This document shows, one piece after another, positions 1 to 7,940 of a stretch of 35,955 nucleotides of DNA. Both the position numbers and the translations under genes were made by a program. Source of the stretch: Rhodobacter sp. CACIA14H1 (GTDB lineage: Bacteria > Pseudomonadota > Alphaproteobacteria > Rhodobacterales > Rhodobacteraceae); assembly GCA_000500915.1 (NCBI GenBank), contig AYNO01000018.1:1-35955 (forward strand). Reading direction: 5' to 3'. The notes under the pieces were generated by a model that had not been told where the DNA came from, searched no databases, and saw only the letters and a list, made by a program, of their open reading frames with translations. How positions within the stretch are numbered: position 1 is the stretch's first letter; each line of letters starts with the position of its first letter.

Positions 1-1116
1 ATCCATGCCGAAGATCGGCTCGCCCACCGCCCGCAGCGCACGGGCGAATTCGTCGATGTCGCGGTCGGCGGGCACATAGCCCGCCTCGAAATGCACCTCG
101 GCCACGCGGCGGTAATCCTTGCGGATGAAGCCCATCAGGATTTCCGCATAGACCCGGCGGGTATATTCGTCGATCCGCCCCATGATCCCGAAATCATAGG
201 CGATGATCGCCCCGTCCGCGCCCACCTTCAGGTTCCCCTGATGCATGTCCGCGTGAAAGAACCCGTCCCGCAGCGCATGGTTCAGGAACAGCGACAGAAC
301 CCGCGCCCCCAGTACCTTGCGGTCATGCCCCGCCGCATCGATCGCGGCGTTGTCATTCATCCCGATCCCTTCGGCCCAGCCCAGCGTCATCACCGTCTTG
401 CCCGACAGGAACCAGACCGGACGCGGCACGCGGAACCCTTCATCCTTCTCCGTATTCGCCGCAAACTCCGCCGCGGCCGATGATTCCAGCCGCAGGTCCA
501 ACTCGCCCATCACCACGCCCTCGAAATGGGCGATCACATCCATGGGCCGCAGCCGCCGCGTCTGGGGCGCCACGATCTCGATCGTGCGGGCGATCAGGTA
601 GAAGGCGTCGATATCCTTGCGGAAGGCCCGTTCGATGCCGGGACGCAGCACCTTGACCGCCACCTCCTCGCCCGTATCGGCCAGCCGCGCCCGATGGACC
701 TGCGCGATGGACGCCGCCGCCACAGGCTCCGAAAATTCGGAAAACACCTGGTCGACCGGCACTTCCAGTTCTGCCGCCACCATCCGCATCGCCACCTCGC
801 GCGGGAAGGGCGGCAGCTTGTCCTGCAGATACTTCAACTGCTCCGACAGTTCCTCGCCCACGATATCCGGTCGCGTCGAAAGGATCTGCCCGAACTTGAT
901 ATAGGCCGGCCCCAGCGCCGTCAGCGCCCGCGTCGCAGGCGGCAGCGCGGGGTCGCCCTTCAGCCCCAGCCACTTGAACGGCCAGCCCAGCAGCCGCGCC
1001 GCCACGCGGATCGACGCAGGCGCCCGGAACGCCTCCAGCACCACGGCCATCGCGCCCGTGCGTTCCAGCGTCGCGCCCGTGCGGATCAGGCGCCAGATAT
1101 TGTGCGGTCCCCGCAT
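1..1116 (-). CDS. ubiB: UbiB, ubiquinone biosynthesis kinase-like protein (3' end outside window)
   Basis: Member of the ABC1/ADCK/UbiB atypical kinase-like ATPases that support coenzyme Q biosynthesis at the inner membrane. The frame is not in the ORF track because it runs off the left edge. I read it from the ATG at 1116 (MRGPHNIWRLIRTG). It stays open for 372 codons, against roughly 510 in the family, so about the last quarter is missing. The family KxGQ motif is seen as YIKFGQILSTRP near residues 72-83, followed by AAASIAQVHRA, the kinase-like FFHADMHQGN and a DFG-type AYDFGIMG. It starts one base after the ubiE stop, so the two are co-transcribed and probably coupled. Identification is secure; only the C-terminus is unseen. 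Confidence 0.95.
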   Translation of the reverse strand, partial: MRGPHNIWRLIRTGATLERTGAMAVVLEAFRAPASIRVAARLLGWPFKWLGLKGDPALPPATRALTALGPAYIKFGQILSTRPDIVGEELSEQLKYLQDKLPPFPREVAMRMVAAELEVPVDQVFSEFSEPVAAASIAQVHRARLADTGEEVAVKVLRPGIERAFRKDIDAFYLIARTIEIVAPQTRRLRPMDVIAHFEGVVMGELDLRLESSAAAEFAANTEKDEGFRVPRPVWFLSGKTVMTLGWAEGIGMNDNAAIDAAGHDRKVLGARVLSLFLNHALRDGFFHADMHQGNLKVGADGAIIAYDFGIMGRIDEYTRRVYAEILMGFIRKDYRRVAEVHFEAGYVPADRDIDEFARALRAVGEPIFGMD

Positions 1117-1117
1117 C

Positions 1118-1869
1118 CTACAGCTTCCACCCCGAATGCAGCGCCGCGATGCCCAAAGACAGGTTGCGATACTTCACCTGCCCGAACCCCGCCTTGCGGA
1201 TCATACCCGCAAACGTCTCCTGATCCGGAAATTTGCGGATCGATTCGACCAGATACTGATAGCTGTCCCTGTCCTTCGCCACGATCTGCCCCATCACGGG
1301 GATCACATTGAAGGAATAGGCGTCATAGACCTTCTGCATCAGGTCGTTGGGGATATGGCTGAACTCCAGCACCATCAGCCGCCCGCCGGGTTTCAGCACC
1401 CGATACGCCTCGTTCAGCGCGTCCTGCACCCGCGTCACGTTCCGGATACCGAAGCTGATCGTATAGACGTCGAAGGTATTGGCCGGAAACGGCAACGCCA
1501 TCGCATCGCCCACAACCCAGTCCAGCCGGTCCGCCTGCCGCTCTGCATCCGCCCGCTGGCGGCCCGCCACCAGCATGGACTCGGTCATGTCCAGCACCAC
1601 AGCCGAAGCCCCCGGCGCCCGCTTCAGGAAACGGAAGGCGATATCCCCCGTCCCCCCGCCACATCCAGCAGCCACTGGCCGGGCCGCGGGGCCAGCCAGT
1701 CCATCATCGCGTCCTTCCACAGCCGGTGGACGCCCCCCGACATCAGGTCGTTCATGATGTCATAGCGGCTTGCCACGCGGGTAAAGACGCCATGCACCAT
1801 CCCGGCCTTCTCGGCCTCCGGCACGGTCTGGAAGCCGAAATGGGTGGTGCCTTGCGGATCGTCGGTCAT
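1118..1869 (-). pseudogene. ubiE: UbiE, demethylubiquinone/demethylmenaquinone C-methyltransferase, frameshifted as sequenced
   Basis: SAM-dependent C-methyltransferase of ubiquinone biosynthesis. The N-terminal part ([20 protein letters not shown] ... WLLDVAGG) lies in one frame from the ATG at 1869. The rest ([15 protein letters not shown] ... LHSGWKL) continues in another frame to the stop at 1118. The break falls exactly in the SAM-binding motif I, which should read [14 protein letters not shown] seventh G in the run of six (plus-strand C's at 1652-1657) restores it and gives 250 aa, the normal length. Every other stretch is well conserved, including [20 protein letters not shown] and VLEFS. 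A one-base homopolymer deletion in a gene needed for respiration suggests a sequencing error more than a real pseudogene. It precedes ubiB by one base. Confidence 0.9.
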
Positions 1870-1901
1870 CGGGGTCTTGCCGTTTCCTTTGTGTGCAACT
1901 C

Positions 1902-1929
1902 CTTATAGGGCCGATCCTTGGCGCTGCAA
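1902..1929 (-). promoter_or_regulatory. Candidate promoter of ubiE-ubiB
   Basis: Reading the minus strand, TTGCAG (complement of 1924-1929) is followed after 16 bases by TATAAG (complement of 1902-1907). This resembles a housekeeping-sigma promoter and sits about 35 bases upstream of the ubiE ATG at 1869. It lies in the 88-base gap between the divergent ubiE and mutM genes. It rests on motif spacing alone. Confidence 0.4.
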
Positions 1930-1957
1930 TGCGCCCACATGTCCGCCCGAGGAAGCG

Positions 1958-2854
1958 ATGCCCGAACTGCCCGAAGTCGAAACCGTCCGCCGCGGCCTCC
2001 TCCCCGCGATGGAAGGGCGCATCATCACACAGGCGCAGGTCAACCGCCCCGATCTGCGCTGGCCCTTCCCGCCCCGCATGGCCGAACGGCTGACCGGCGC
2101 CCGCGTCCTGACCCTGCGCCGCCGGTCGAAATACATCCTCGCGGACCTCTCCACCGACGAAACCCTCCTCATCCACCTCGGCATGTCCGGCCGGATGCTG
2201 ATCTCCCCTCCCCGCCGGCGGGGAGGGCAGGGGGAGGGGGTCGCCCCCGACCGCGCAACCCTCGGCGAATGGCACCACCACCACCCCGCGCCGGAAAAGC
2301 ACGACCATGTGGTCCTCGACATGGACAGCGGCACCCGCATCACCTTCAACGACGCCCGCCGCTTCGGCGCGATGGACCTGATGCCCACCGCCACAGCCGA
2401 TGCCCACCCGCTGCTGTCGCAACTCGGCCCCGAACCCCTGGGCAATGCCTTCTCCGGCCCCTACCTCGCCGCCCGCCTCAAGGACCGCAACACCCCCATC
2501 AAATCCGCCCTGCTCGACCAGCACATCGTCGCGGGCCTCGGCAACATCTATGTCTGCGAAACGCTCTACCGCGCCCGCATCCATCCCGCCCGCAAGGCAG
2601 GCCGCATCAGCGAAACCCGCGCCGCCGCGCTCGTCCCCCTCATCCGCGACGTGCTGGCCGAGGCCATCACCGCAGGCGGCTCCTCCCTGCGCGACTATCG
2701 GCAGGCGGACGGGGAACTCGGCTACTTCCAGCACAGTTTCCAGGTCTATGGCCGCGAAGGCGAACCCTGTCAGACCGAAGGCTGCACCTCCACCATCCGC
2801 CGCATCGTGCAATCGGGGCGGTCCTCGTTCTACTGCCCGACCTGCCAGAGGTGA
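1958..2854 (+). CDS. mutM: Formamidopyrimidine-DNA glycosylase (Fpg/MutM)
   Basis: Base-excision repair glycosylase/AP lyase that removes 8-oxoguanine and formamidopyrimidines. The ATG at 1958 is chosen because the mature protein must begin [10 protein letters not shown]: Pro2 is the catalytic nucleophile and Glu3 the acid. A GAGGA ribosome site ends four bases before it. Other family marks are [27 protein letters not shown], the [14 protein letters not shown] helix-two-turn-helix region and a C-terminal zinc finger with four cysteines (CQTEGC ... YCPTC). At 298 aa it is somewhat longer than usual. The surplus is an in-frame segment, [17 protein letters not shown], after GRMLIS, encoded by a GC-rich palindrome (see repeat). 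It is divergent from ubiE. Confidence 0.95.
   Translation: MPELPEVETVRRGLLPAMEGRIITQAQVNRPDLRWPFPPRMAERLTGARVLTLRRRSKYILADLSTDETLLIHLGMSGRMLISPPRRRGGQGEGVAPDRATLGEWHHHHPAPEKHDHVVLDMDSGTRITFNDARRFGAMDLMPTATADAHPLLSQLGPEPLGNAFSGPYLAARLKDRNTPIKSALLDQHIVAGLGNIYVCETLYRARIHPARKAGRISETRAAALVPLIRDVLAEAITAGGSSLRDYRQADGELGYFQHSFQVYGREGEPCQTEGCTSTIRRIVQSGRSSFYCPTCQR
2206..2227. repeat. Perfect 22-bp palindrome inserted in the mutM reading frame
   Basis: CCCTCCCCGCC is followed directly by its exact reverse complement GGCGGGGAGGG. The palindrome is flanked by further CTCCCC and GGGGGAGGGGG tracts, so the whole stem-like block runs about 2203-2240. It encodes [11 protein letters not shown] inside MutM, between two conserved family motifs. 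Blocks of this CTCCCC...GGGGAG type are familiar as dispersed intergenic palindromes in GC-rich Proteobacteria. Here the reading frame is kept. I see no second copy in the window. Confidence 0.7.
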
Positions 2855-2924
2855 CGCCCCGTCCCACTTGATAACGCCCGCGTTACTGCTAGGAGTCACG
2901 CCAGCCAAGAACCGGAGGCAACCG

Positions 2925-3701
2925 ATGGCCTATGAAACCCTGATCGTCGAGATCGAGGATTACACCGCCCTCATCCGCCTCAACCGGCCCGAGGCGCTCA
3001 ATGCCCTGAACGCGAAGCTTATGCAGGAACTCGCGCAGGCCATCGCGGCCGCCGACCGCAACGACAAGGTGCGCTGCATCGTCCTGACCGGCTCGGAAAA
3101 GGCCTTCGCCGCAGGCGCGGACGTGAAGGAGATGGCCGAAAAGACCTTCACCGACGTGTTCTTCGACGACCTCTTCGCACCCGAGGCCGACAGCATCGCC
3201 CGCACCCGCAAACCGCTGATCGCCGCCGTTTCCGGCTACTGCCTTGGTGGTGGCTGCGAGCTGGCGATGATGTGCGACTTCATCATCGCCTCCGACACGG
3301 CCAAGTTCGGCCAGCCCGAAATCAACCTCGGCATCGTCGCCGGCATGGGCGGCACCCAGCGCCTGACCCGCGCCGTGGGCAAGGCCAAGGCGATGGACAT
3401 GAACCTCACCGGCCGCTTCATGGACGCCGCCGAAGCCGAACGCTGCGGACTCGTCAGCCGCATCGTCCCCGCCAAGGACCTGCTGTCCGAGGCGATGAAA
3501 TCCGCCGGCAAGATCGCCGAGAAATCCGCCCTCGCCGCCATGCTGGTGAAGGAATCGGTCAACCGCGCCTTCGAAACCACCCTGCGCGAAGGCATCCTCT
3601 TCGAACGCCGCATGTTCAACGCCGCCTTCGCGACCGAGGACCAGAAGGAAGGCATGGCCGCCTTCCTGCAAAAGCGCGAAGCCCAGTTCCGCGACCGCTG
3701 A
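2925..3701 (+). CDS. Enoyl-CoA hydratase (crotonase family)
   Basis: Hydrates trans-2-enoyl-CoA to 3-hydroxyacyl-CoA in fatty-acid beta-oxidation; cytoplasmic hexamer in the family. At 258 aa it has the standard short-chain crotonase length. Both catalytic glutamates are present, Glu112 in [12 protein letters not shown] and Glu132 in [20 protein letters not shown], and the oxyanion-hole segment [10 protein letters not shown] lies near residues 61-70. The track ORF starts far upstream inside mutM. The ATG at 2925 is preferred because GGAGG lies six bases before it and [17 protein letters not shown] is the expected N-terminus. It follows mutM by 70 bases. The same mutM-crotonase-rpsT-dnaA order is common in Rhodobacteraceae, where the gene is often called fadB1; I leave the symbol open. 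Confidence 0.93.
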   Translation: MAYETLIVEIEDYTALIRLNRPEALNALNAKLMQELAQAIAAADRNDKVRCIVLTGSEKAFAAGADVKEMAEKTFTDVFFDDLFAPEADSIARTRKPLIAAVSGYCLGGGCELAMMCDFIIASDTAKFGQPEINLGIVAGMGGTQRLTRAVGKAKAMDMNLTGRFMDAAEAERCGLVSRIVPAKDLLSEAMKSAGKIAEKSALAAMLVKESVNRAFETTLREGILFERRMFNAAFATEDQKEGMAAFLQKREAQFRDR

Positions 3702-3867
3702 CCCCTTATTTTCCTGCTTTCCTTTCCTGCCCACTTGCCCTATAGCCCCGCCTCACATGCGCGTGGGCCCGCTTAGGCAAGAATCGAGTCCGTCCTGATA
3801 CAGGGCGGCGCCTTGGGTCTTTCGTGCAACCGAAACGCAACGACGACCCACAGGATACCGAAAGCCC

Positions 3868-4143
3868 ATGGCAAATACCGCCCAGTCCAAGAAGCGCGCA
3901 CGTCAGTCCGAATCCCGCTTCGCCATCAACAAGGCCCGCCGCTCGCGCATCCGGACCTTCGTCCGCAAGGTCGAAGAAGCCATCGCTTCGGGCAATGCCG
4001 AAGCCGCCCTCGCCGCCCTGCGCGCCGCCCAGCCTGAACTGGACCGTGGCGTGACCAAGGGCATCCTGCACGCCAACACCGTGTCGCGCAAAGTGTCGCG
4101 CCTCGCGGCCCGCGTGAAGGCTCTGGCGACCCCGGCTTCCTGA
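3868..4143 (+). CDS. rpsT: 30S ribosomal protein S20
   Basis: Binds 16S rRNA early in assembly of the small ribosomal subunit. The protein has 91 aa with the typical start [18 protein letters not shown], a strongly basic N-terminal half and the C-terminal signature [21 protein letters not shown] purine-rich AGGATACCGAAAG stretch precedes the ATG. The 166-base gap upstream of it holds no gene; its promoter presumably lies there, but I could not pick one with confidence. An intrinsic terminator follows 25 bases after the stop, so it is probably monocistronic and separate from dnaA. Confidence 0.97.
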   Translation: MANTAQSKKRARQSESRFAINKARRSRIRTFVRKVEEAIASGNAEAALAALRAAQPELDRGVTKGILHANTVSRKVSRLAARVKALATPAS

Positions 4144-4168
4144 TCCGCCAGGACCACCGAATCCCCTG

Positions 4169-4199
4169 CGGGGCGTGCCAATACGGTGCGCCCCGTTTT
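4169..4199 (+). terminator. Intrinsic terminator of rpsT
   Basis: CGGGGCG at 4169-4175 pairs with CGCCCCG at 4189-4195. The stem extends inward by TGCC/GGTG with two wobble pairs around an AATAC loop. TTTT follows at once, then CATTTT, a good U-tract for this GC-rich genome. It is placed 25 bases after the rpsT stop and in the same direction. Confidence 0.85.
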
Positions 4200-4765
4200 C
4201 ATTTTCCGTGACCTTTTTGCCGCGCCCCGCCGCGCCCCGTTCTGCATTTCCGCAGGCTTGCGTTGCGCGTTTGCAAGGGCGCCGGGATTCGGTTTTGCCG
4301 AGGTTGTGTCAAGCTTGAAGTTCGGTTGCACCGCCTCTCCGCGCCTTGCTAGCGTCACCCTGCGATTCACCTTCGTCTTGGGGGACATGACGGGATCGCA
4401 GACAGAAACGAAACGGTGCGCCGGGCTGCCAAGCGTCAGCAAAGCCGTAAATTTTTGTTTGTGATTCAAATGGTTATGCTGTCTGCACAGCTGTGCGGAA
4501 ATGGGCGGGCAACGGGCGGACCAGATGCGAATCTGGCTGTTCCCTGTCTGTCGATACGGTCCGATTGGGCTGAAACGGATTAAGTGGTGCGCCCCTGAAA
4601 AGGGGATTTGTGGTTGGTTCCGTTTCTGCCAAATCCGGCCCGCGCATTCCATGTCACCGACCCTTTGGCGACGGCGATAGCCCCGGCAAAAGCCGGTGCA
4701 ACAACAACAGGTGTGCCGGGCCTGACACAGGTTCAGAAGCACATCGTCGGACGGGTCAAAAAAGA
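4200..4765 (+). promoter_or_regulatory. Long dnaA leader/regulatory region without genes
   Basis: This 566-base stretch before dnaA has no convincing gene. It contains an AT-rich patch (about 4441-4480) containing TTTTTG, 17 bases, TATGCT, a weak promoter candidate. Next to it is a perfect 12-bp palindrome GCACAGCTGTGC at 4485-4496. Two small hairpins follow, CCCCT-gaaa-AGGGG at 4592-4605 and CCGGC-aaaa-GCCGG near 4683-4696. GANTC sites, the CcrM methylation target of alphaproteobacteria, occur at 4286, 4364, 4463 and 4529; that is only slightly above chance. I found no good match to the DnaA box TTATCCACA, so this is not evidently an origin. Confidence 0.45.
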
Positions 4766-6142
4766 ATGCTGAACGAGACTTGGGGTCTGGTCCGCGAGGA
4801 ACTCATCAAACGGGTTGGTCGCAACAATTATGTGACCTGGATCGAACCGCTGAAATTCTCCGACCTCCGCAACGGGGTCGCCCGGTTCGAGGTGCCGACC
4901 TCCTTCTTCGGCGACTGGGTCTCGCGCAATTTCTCCGACCATATCCGTGCCCAGCTCAACACGGCGGGCCAGCAGGTGGAACGGATCGAATTCGCCGTGG
5001 CGAACCGCCCCGCCGCCCCTGTCCAGCGCCCCGCCACCCCCGCGAAACCCGCGGCCCAGCCCCGTCTGCGGTCCAATGGCCGCACGGGGGATGCCGATGA
5101 AATGCCGGGCGCCCCGCTCGATTCGCGCTTCACCTTCGACAGCTTCGTCGTGGGCAAGCCCAACGAACTCGCCCATGCCGCCGCCCGCCGCGTCGCCGAA
5201 GGCGGTCCCGTCACCTTCAACCCGCTGTTCCTTTATGGCGGGGTTGGCCTCGGCAAGACGCACCTCATGCACGCCATCGCGCATGAACTGCAGACCCGCC
5301 AGCCGCACCTGCGCGTCCTCTACCTTTCGGCGGAACAGTTCATGTACCGCTTCGTGCAGGCCCTGCGCGAACGGCAGATCATGGACTTCAAGGAAATCTT
5401 CCGGTCCGTCGATGTGCTGATGGTGGATGACGTGCAATTCATCGCCGGCAAGGATTCCACCCAAGAGGAATTCTTCCACACCTTCAACGCGCTGGTGGAC
5501 CAGAACAAGCAGATCGTCATCTCCGCCGACCGCGCCCCCGGCGAGATCAAGGATCTCGAGGAACGCATCAAGTCCCGCCTGCAATGCGGCCTTGTCGTGG
5601 ACCTGCACCCGACCGATTACGAACTCCGCCTCGGCATCCTGCAGCAGAAGGTGGAACTCTACCGCACGCAGTACAGCAGCCTTGCCATCACCGACGGCGT
5701 GCTGGAATTCCTGGCGCACCGCATCACCACCAATGTCCGCGTCCTCGAAGGTGCGCTCACCCGCCTCTTCGCCTTCGCCTCTCTGGTGGGCCGCGAGATC
5801 ACGCTGGAACTGGCGCAGGACTGCCTCGCCGACATCCTCCGCGCCTCCGACCGCAAGCTGACGATCGAGGAAATCCAGCGCAAGGTCGCGGAACATTACA
5901 ACATCCGCCTGTCCGACATGATCGGGCCAAAGCGCGTGCGCACCATCGCCCGCCCCCGCCAGATCGCCATGTATCTGGCCAAGCAACTGACGCCCCGCAG
6001 CCTGCCCGAAATCGGGCGCCGCTTCGGCGGGCGCGACCACACCACCATCATGCACGGCGTCCGCAAGATCGAGGAACTGATGGCAACCGACAGCCAGCTC
6101 AACGACGATCTGCAGATGCTGCGCCGCCTGCTGCAGGGCTGA
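4766..6142 (+). CDS. dnaA: Chromosomal replication initiator DnaA
   Basis: AAA+ ATPase that binds origin DnaA boxes and opens DNA for replication; also a transcription factor. From the ATG at 4766 it has 458 aa. Domain I is MLNETWGLVREELIKRVG ... WIEP, followed by a Pro/Ala-rich linker (about 85-115). Walker A GGVGLGKTH lies near residues 158-166, Walker B VLMVDDVQF near 218, and the C-terminal helix-turn-helix signature GGRDHTTIMHGVRKIEEL near 420. The track ORF starts upstream at 4610, but the conserved N-terminus begins at 4766; the ribosome site there is weak (AAAAAAGA). A small secreted-protein gene follows 15 bases later. Confidence 0.97.
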   Translation: MLNETWGLVREELIKRVGRNNYVTWIEPLKFSDLRNGVARFEVPTSFFGDWVSRNFSDHIRAQLNTAGQQVERIEFAVANRPAAPVQRPATPAKPAAQPRLRSNGRTGDADEMPGAPLDSRFTFDSFVVGKPNELAHAAARRVAEGGPVTFNPLFLYGGVGLGKTHLMHAIAHELQTRQPHLRVLYLSAEQFMYRFVQALRERQIMDFKEIFRSVDVLMVDDVQFIAGKDSTQEEFFHTFNALVDQNKQIVISADRAPGEIKDLEERIKSRLQCGLVVDLHPTDYELRLGILQQKVELYRTQYSSLAITDGVLEFLAHRITTNVRVLEGALTRLFAFASLVGREITLELAQDCLADILRASDRKLTIEEIQRKVAEHYNIRLSDMIGPKRVRTIARPRQIAMYLAKQLTPRSLPEIGRRFGGRDHTTIMHGVRKIEELMATDSQLNDDLQMLRRLLQG

Positions 6143-6157
6143 TCCTTCCTTTCCGTG

Positions 6158-6472
6158 ATGGTGCCCATGTTCCGTTCTGCGCTGATCCTCGCCCTTGTGC
6201 TTCCGGCACCTGCCCTTGCGGCCCTTTCGGGCTTCTACGACAGCGCCGAAAAGATCGGTGCCATCTTTGCCAACGGCGCCGTCGCGGACCAGTTGCGTCA
6301 GGCCCCCGTCCGGTCGGTCGAAAACACCGGCACCACGCCGGACGGTCAGGATGAATGGACCATCCGCACGCAGGACTGTGACCTGACGGTCAAGGTGACG
6401 GCGCACCCGCCCGCAGACGGCATGGTCGGCATGACGACCTACACCGCCGAACCGCTCGGCACCTGCGACTGA
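6158..6472 (+). CDS. Small secreted protein of unknown function between dnaA and dnaN
   Basis: I do not recognise this family. The product of about 104 aa has a clear signal peptide (MFRSALILALVLPAPALA, probable cleavage after ALA), leaving about 84 residues in the periplasm. The mature part has two cysteines, in TQDCDL and in the terminal GTCD, which could form a disulfide. The start may be the ATG at 6158 or the in-frame ATG at 6167; the track uses the GTG at 6155. It lies 15 bases after dnaA and is probably co-transcribed with it. Codon use is like its neighbours, so it looks native. No function can be inferred. Confidence 0.7.
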   Translation: MVPMFRSALILALVLPAPALAALSGFYDSAEKIGAIFANGAVADQLRQAPVRSVENTGTTPDGQDEWTIRTQDCDLTVKVTAHPPADGMVGMTTYTAEPLGTCD

Positions 6473-6537
6473 CCCCGCATCCTTTCGCCATCGCGATTCG
6501 TTAGCGCTGCTTTGCGGCACCGTGCGTATGTACAGTT

Positions 6538-6573
6538 TGCGGTACAAAATGCGGCACGACATCCGGTACAACC
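6538..6573. repeat. Three tandem 12-bp repeats upstream of dnaN
   Basis: TGCGGTACAAAA, TGCGGCACGACA and TCCGGTACAACC abut exactly (6538-6549, 6550-6561, 6562-6573). A further related copy, TGCGGCACCGTG, begins at 6513, 25 bases earlier. The last unit also forms the inverted repeat TCCGGT-aca-ACCGGA at 6562-6576. The array sits in the 257-base gap before dnaN and looks like a protein-binding array or a promoter-proximal operator. Its ligand is unknown. Confidence 0.55.
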
Positions 6574-6729
6574 GGACCGCCCTTTCCCCCAAGGTGAACC
6601 CGACGCACGCAGCCCGTGCGGCAATTCCGCCGCGCCCGTGCCGCAGCCCGCCGCAAACCGCTTGTGAACCGCCTGAAAACGGCTAATTTCGGCTTCCCCG
6701 CAGGGGGCAAGGGCAAAGGGTGGTTAACC

Positions 6730-7848
6730 ATGAAACTCTCGATCGAACGCGGCACGCTGCTCAAGGCGCTGGCACAGGCGCAATCCGTCGTGGAACGTCG
6801 CAACACCATCCCGATCCTTGCCAACGTCTTGATCGAAGCCGATGGAAACCAGGTCAGTTTCCGCGCCACCGACCTCGACATCGAAGTGGTGGACCGCGCC
6901 CCGGCCATGGTGGAACGGGCGGGCGCCACCACCGTCTCGGCAGTCATGCTGCATGAAATCGTCCGCAAACTGCCGGACGGCGCATTGGTCAACCTGTCCG
7001 AAGACGGTGCCTCGGGCCGCCTGACGATCACCGCCGGCCGTTCCACCTTCAGCCTCGCCACCCTCCCGCGCGAGGATTTTCCGGTCATGGCCTCGTCGGA
7101 ATACGCCACCAACTTCTCGGCCCCGGCAGGCATCCTGCGCCGCCTCTTCGACAAGGCGAAATTCGCCATTTCGACCGAGGAAACAAGGTATTACCTGAAC
7201 GGTGTCTATATGCACACCGCCACCGGCGAAGATGGTCCCGTGCTGCGCTGCGTGGCCACCGACGGCCACCGCCTTGCCCGCATCGACGCAGCCCTGCCCG
7301 AGGGTGCGCAGGGCATGGCGGGCGTGATCGTCCCGCGCAAGACGGTGGGCGAATTGCGCAAGCTGCTGGATGACGACGATGCGGCCATCGCCGTCTCCGT
7401 CTCGGAAACCAAGGTGCGCTTCGCCACCCCTGCCATCACGCTCACCTCCAAGGTGATCGACGGAACCTTCCCCGACTACACGCGCGTTATTCCCACCGGC
7501 AACACCCGCCGTCTGGAAGTGGATGCGACCGAATTCGCCAAGGCCGTGGACCGTGTCGCCACCGTCTCCTCGGAACGCTCCCGCGCCGTGAAACTGTCGC
7601 TGGACGAAGACCGTCTGGTCCTCTCCGTTAACGCACCGGACTCCGGCGCCGCGGAAGAGGAACTCGCCGTGGCCTATGGCGACGAACGGCTGGAAATCGG
7701 GTTCAACGCGAAATACCTGCTGGAAATCGCCAGCCAGGTTGACCGCGAAAACGCCGTCTTCCTCTTCAACTCCGCCGGCGACCCCACCCTCATGCGCGAA
7801 GGCAACGACACCAGCGCGGTCTATGTCGTGATGCCGATGCGGGTGTGA
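6730..7848 (+). CDS. dnaN: DNA polymerase III sliding clamp, beta subunit
   Basis: Ring-shaped processivity clamp that tethers polymerase III and repair enzymes to DNA. The ATG at 6730 gives 372 aa, the usual alphaproteobacterial length; the track ORF adds 38 upstream codons that are not clamp sequence. It shows the three-domain clamp pattern: MKLSIERGTLLKALAQAQSV with RRNTIPILANV, then FSLATLPREDFPVM and RYYLNGVYMH with VATDGHRLA, and finally VIDGTFPDYTRVIP and the C-terminal YVVMPMRV. The tandem repeats described separately lie 157 bases upstream. It is followed by a strong hairpin and then by the inserted NYN gene, not directly by recF. Confidence 0.97.
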   Translation: MKLSIERGTLLKALAQAQSVVERRNTIPILANVLIEADGNQVSFRATDLDIEVVDRAPAMVERAGATTVSAVMLHEIVRKLPDGALVNLSEDGASGRLTITAGRSTFSLATLPREDFPVMASSEYATNFSAPAGILRRLFDKAKFAISTEETRYYLNGVYMHTATGEDGPVLRCVATDGHRLARIDAALPEGAQGMAGVIVPRKTVGELRKLLDDDDAAIAVSVSETKVRFATPAITLTSKVIDGTFPDYTRVIPTGNTRRLEVDATEFAKAVDRVATVSSERSRAVKLSLDEDRLVLSVNAPDSGAAEEELAVAYGDERLEIGFNAKYLLEIASQVDRENAVFLFNSAGDPTLMREGNDTSAVYVVMPMRV

Positions 7849-7857
7849 AAACGAAAA

Positions 7858-7884
7858 CCCCCGGGGACCGTGGTCCACCGGGGG
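7858..7884. terminator. Strong hairpin after dnaN
   Basis: CCCCCGG-GGACC-gt-GGTCC-a-CCGGGGG forms a 12-bp stem with one bulged A and a two-base loop, starting 10 bases after the dnaN stop. No T-tract follows on the plus strand. On the minus strand the stem would be followed by TTTTCGTTTTC, so the classic intrinsic-terminator form faces left, where no minus-strand gene exists. It may stop dnaN transcripts or stabilise their 3' end. Confidence 0.5.
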
Positions 7885-7940
7885 GGCTGCTGGGCGTACC
7901 ATTCAGCGTTGCAACAGCAATATGTTTGCTGGGGGTAAAC

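Noticed and set aside
4200-4765. Possible replication origin upstream of dnaA
   Set aside because: I found no good TTATCCACA-type DnaA boxes there or in the dnaA-dnaN gap; TTATGCTGT and TTCCGCACA have too many mismatches. In alphaproteobacteria the origin is often not next to dnaA.
6538-6573. CRISPR array
   Set aside because: The 12-bp units abut with no spacers and are only three or four in number. No CRISPR repeat-spacer pattern or cas gene is present in the window.
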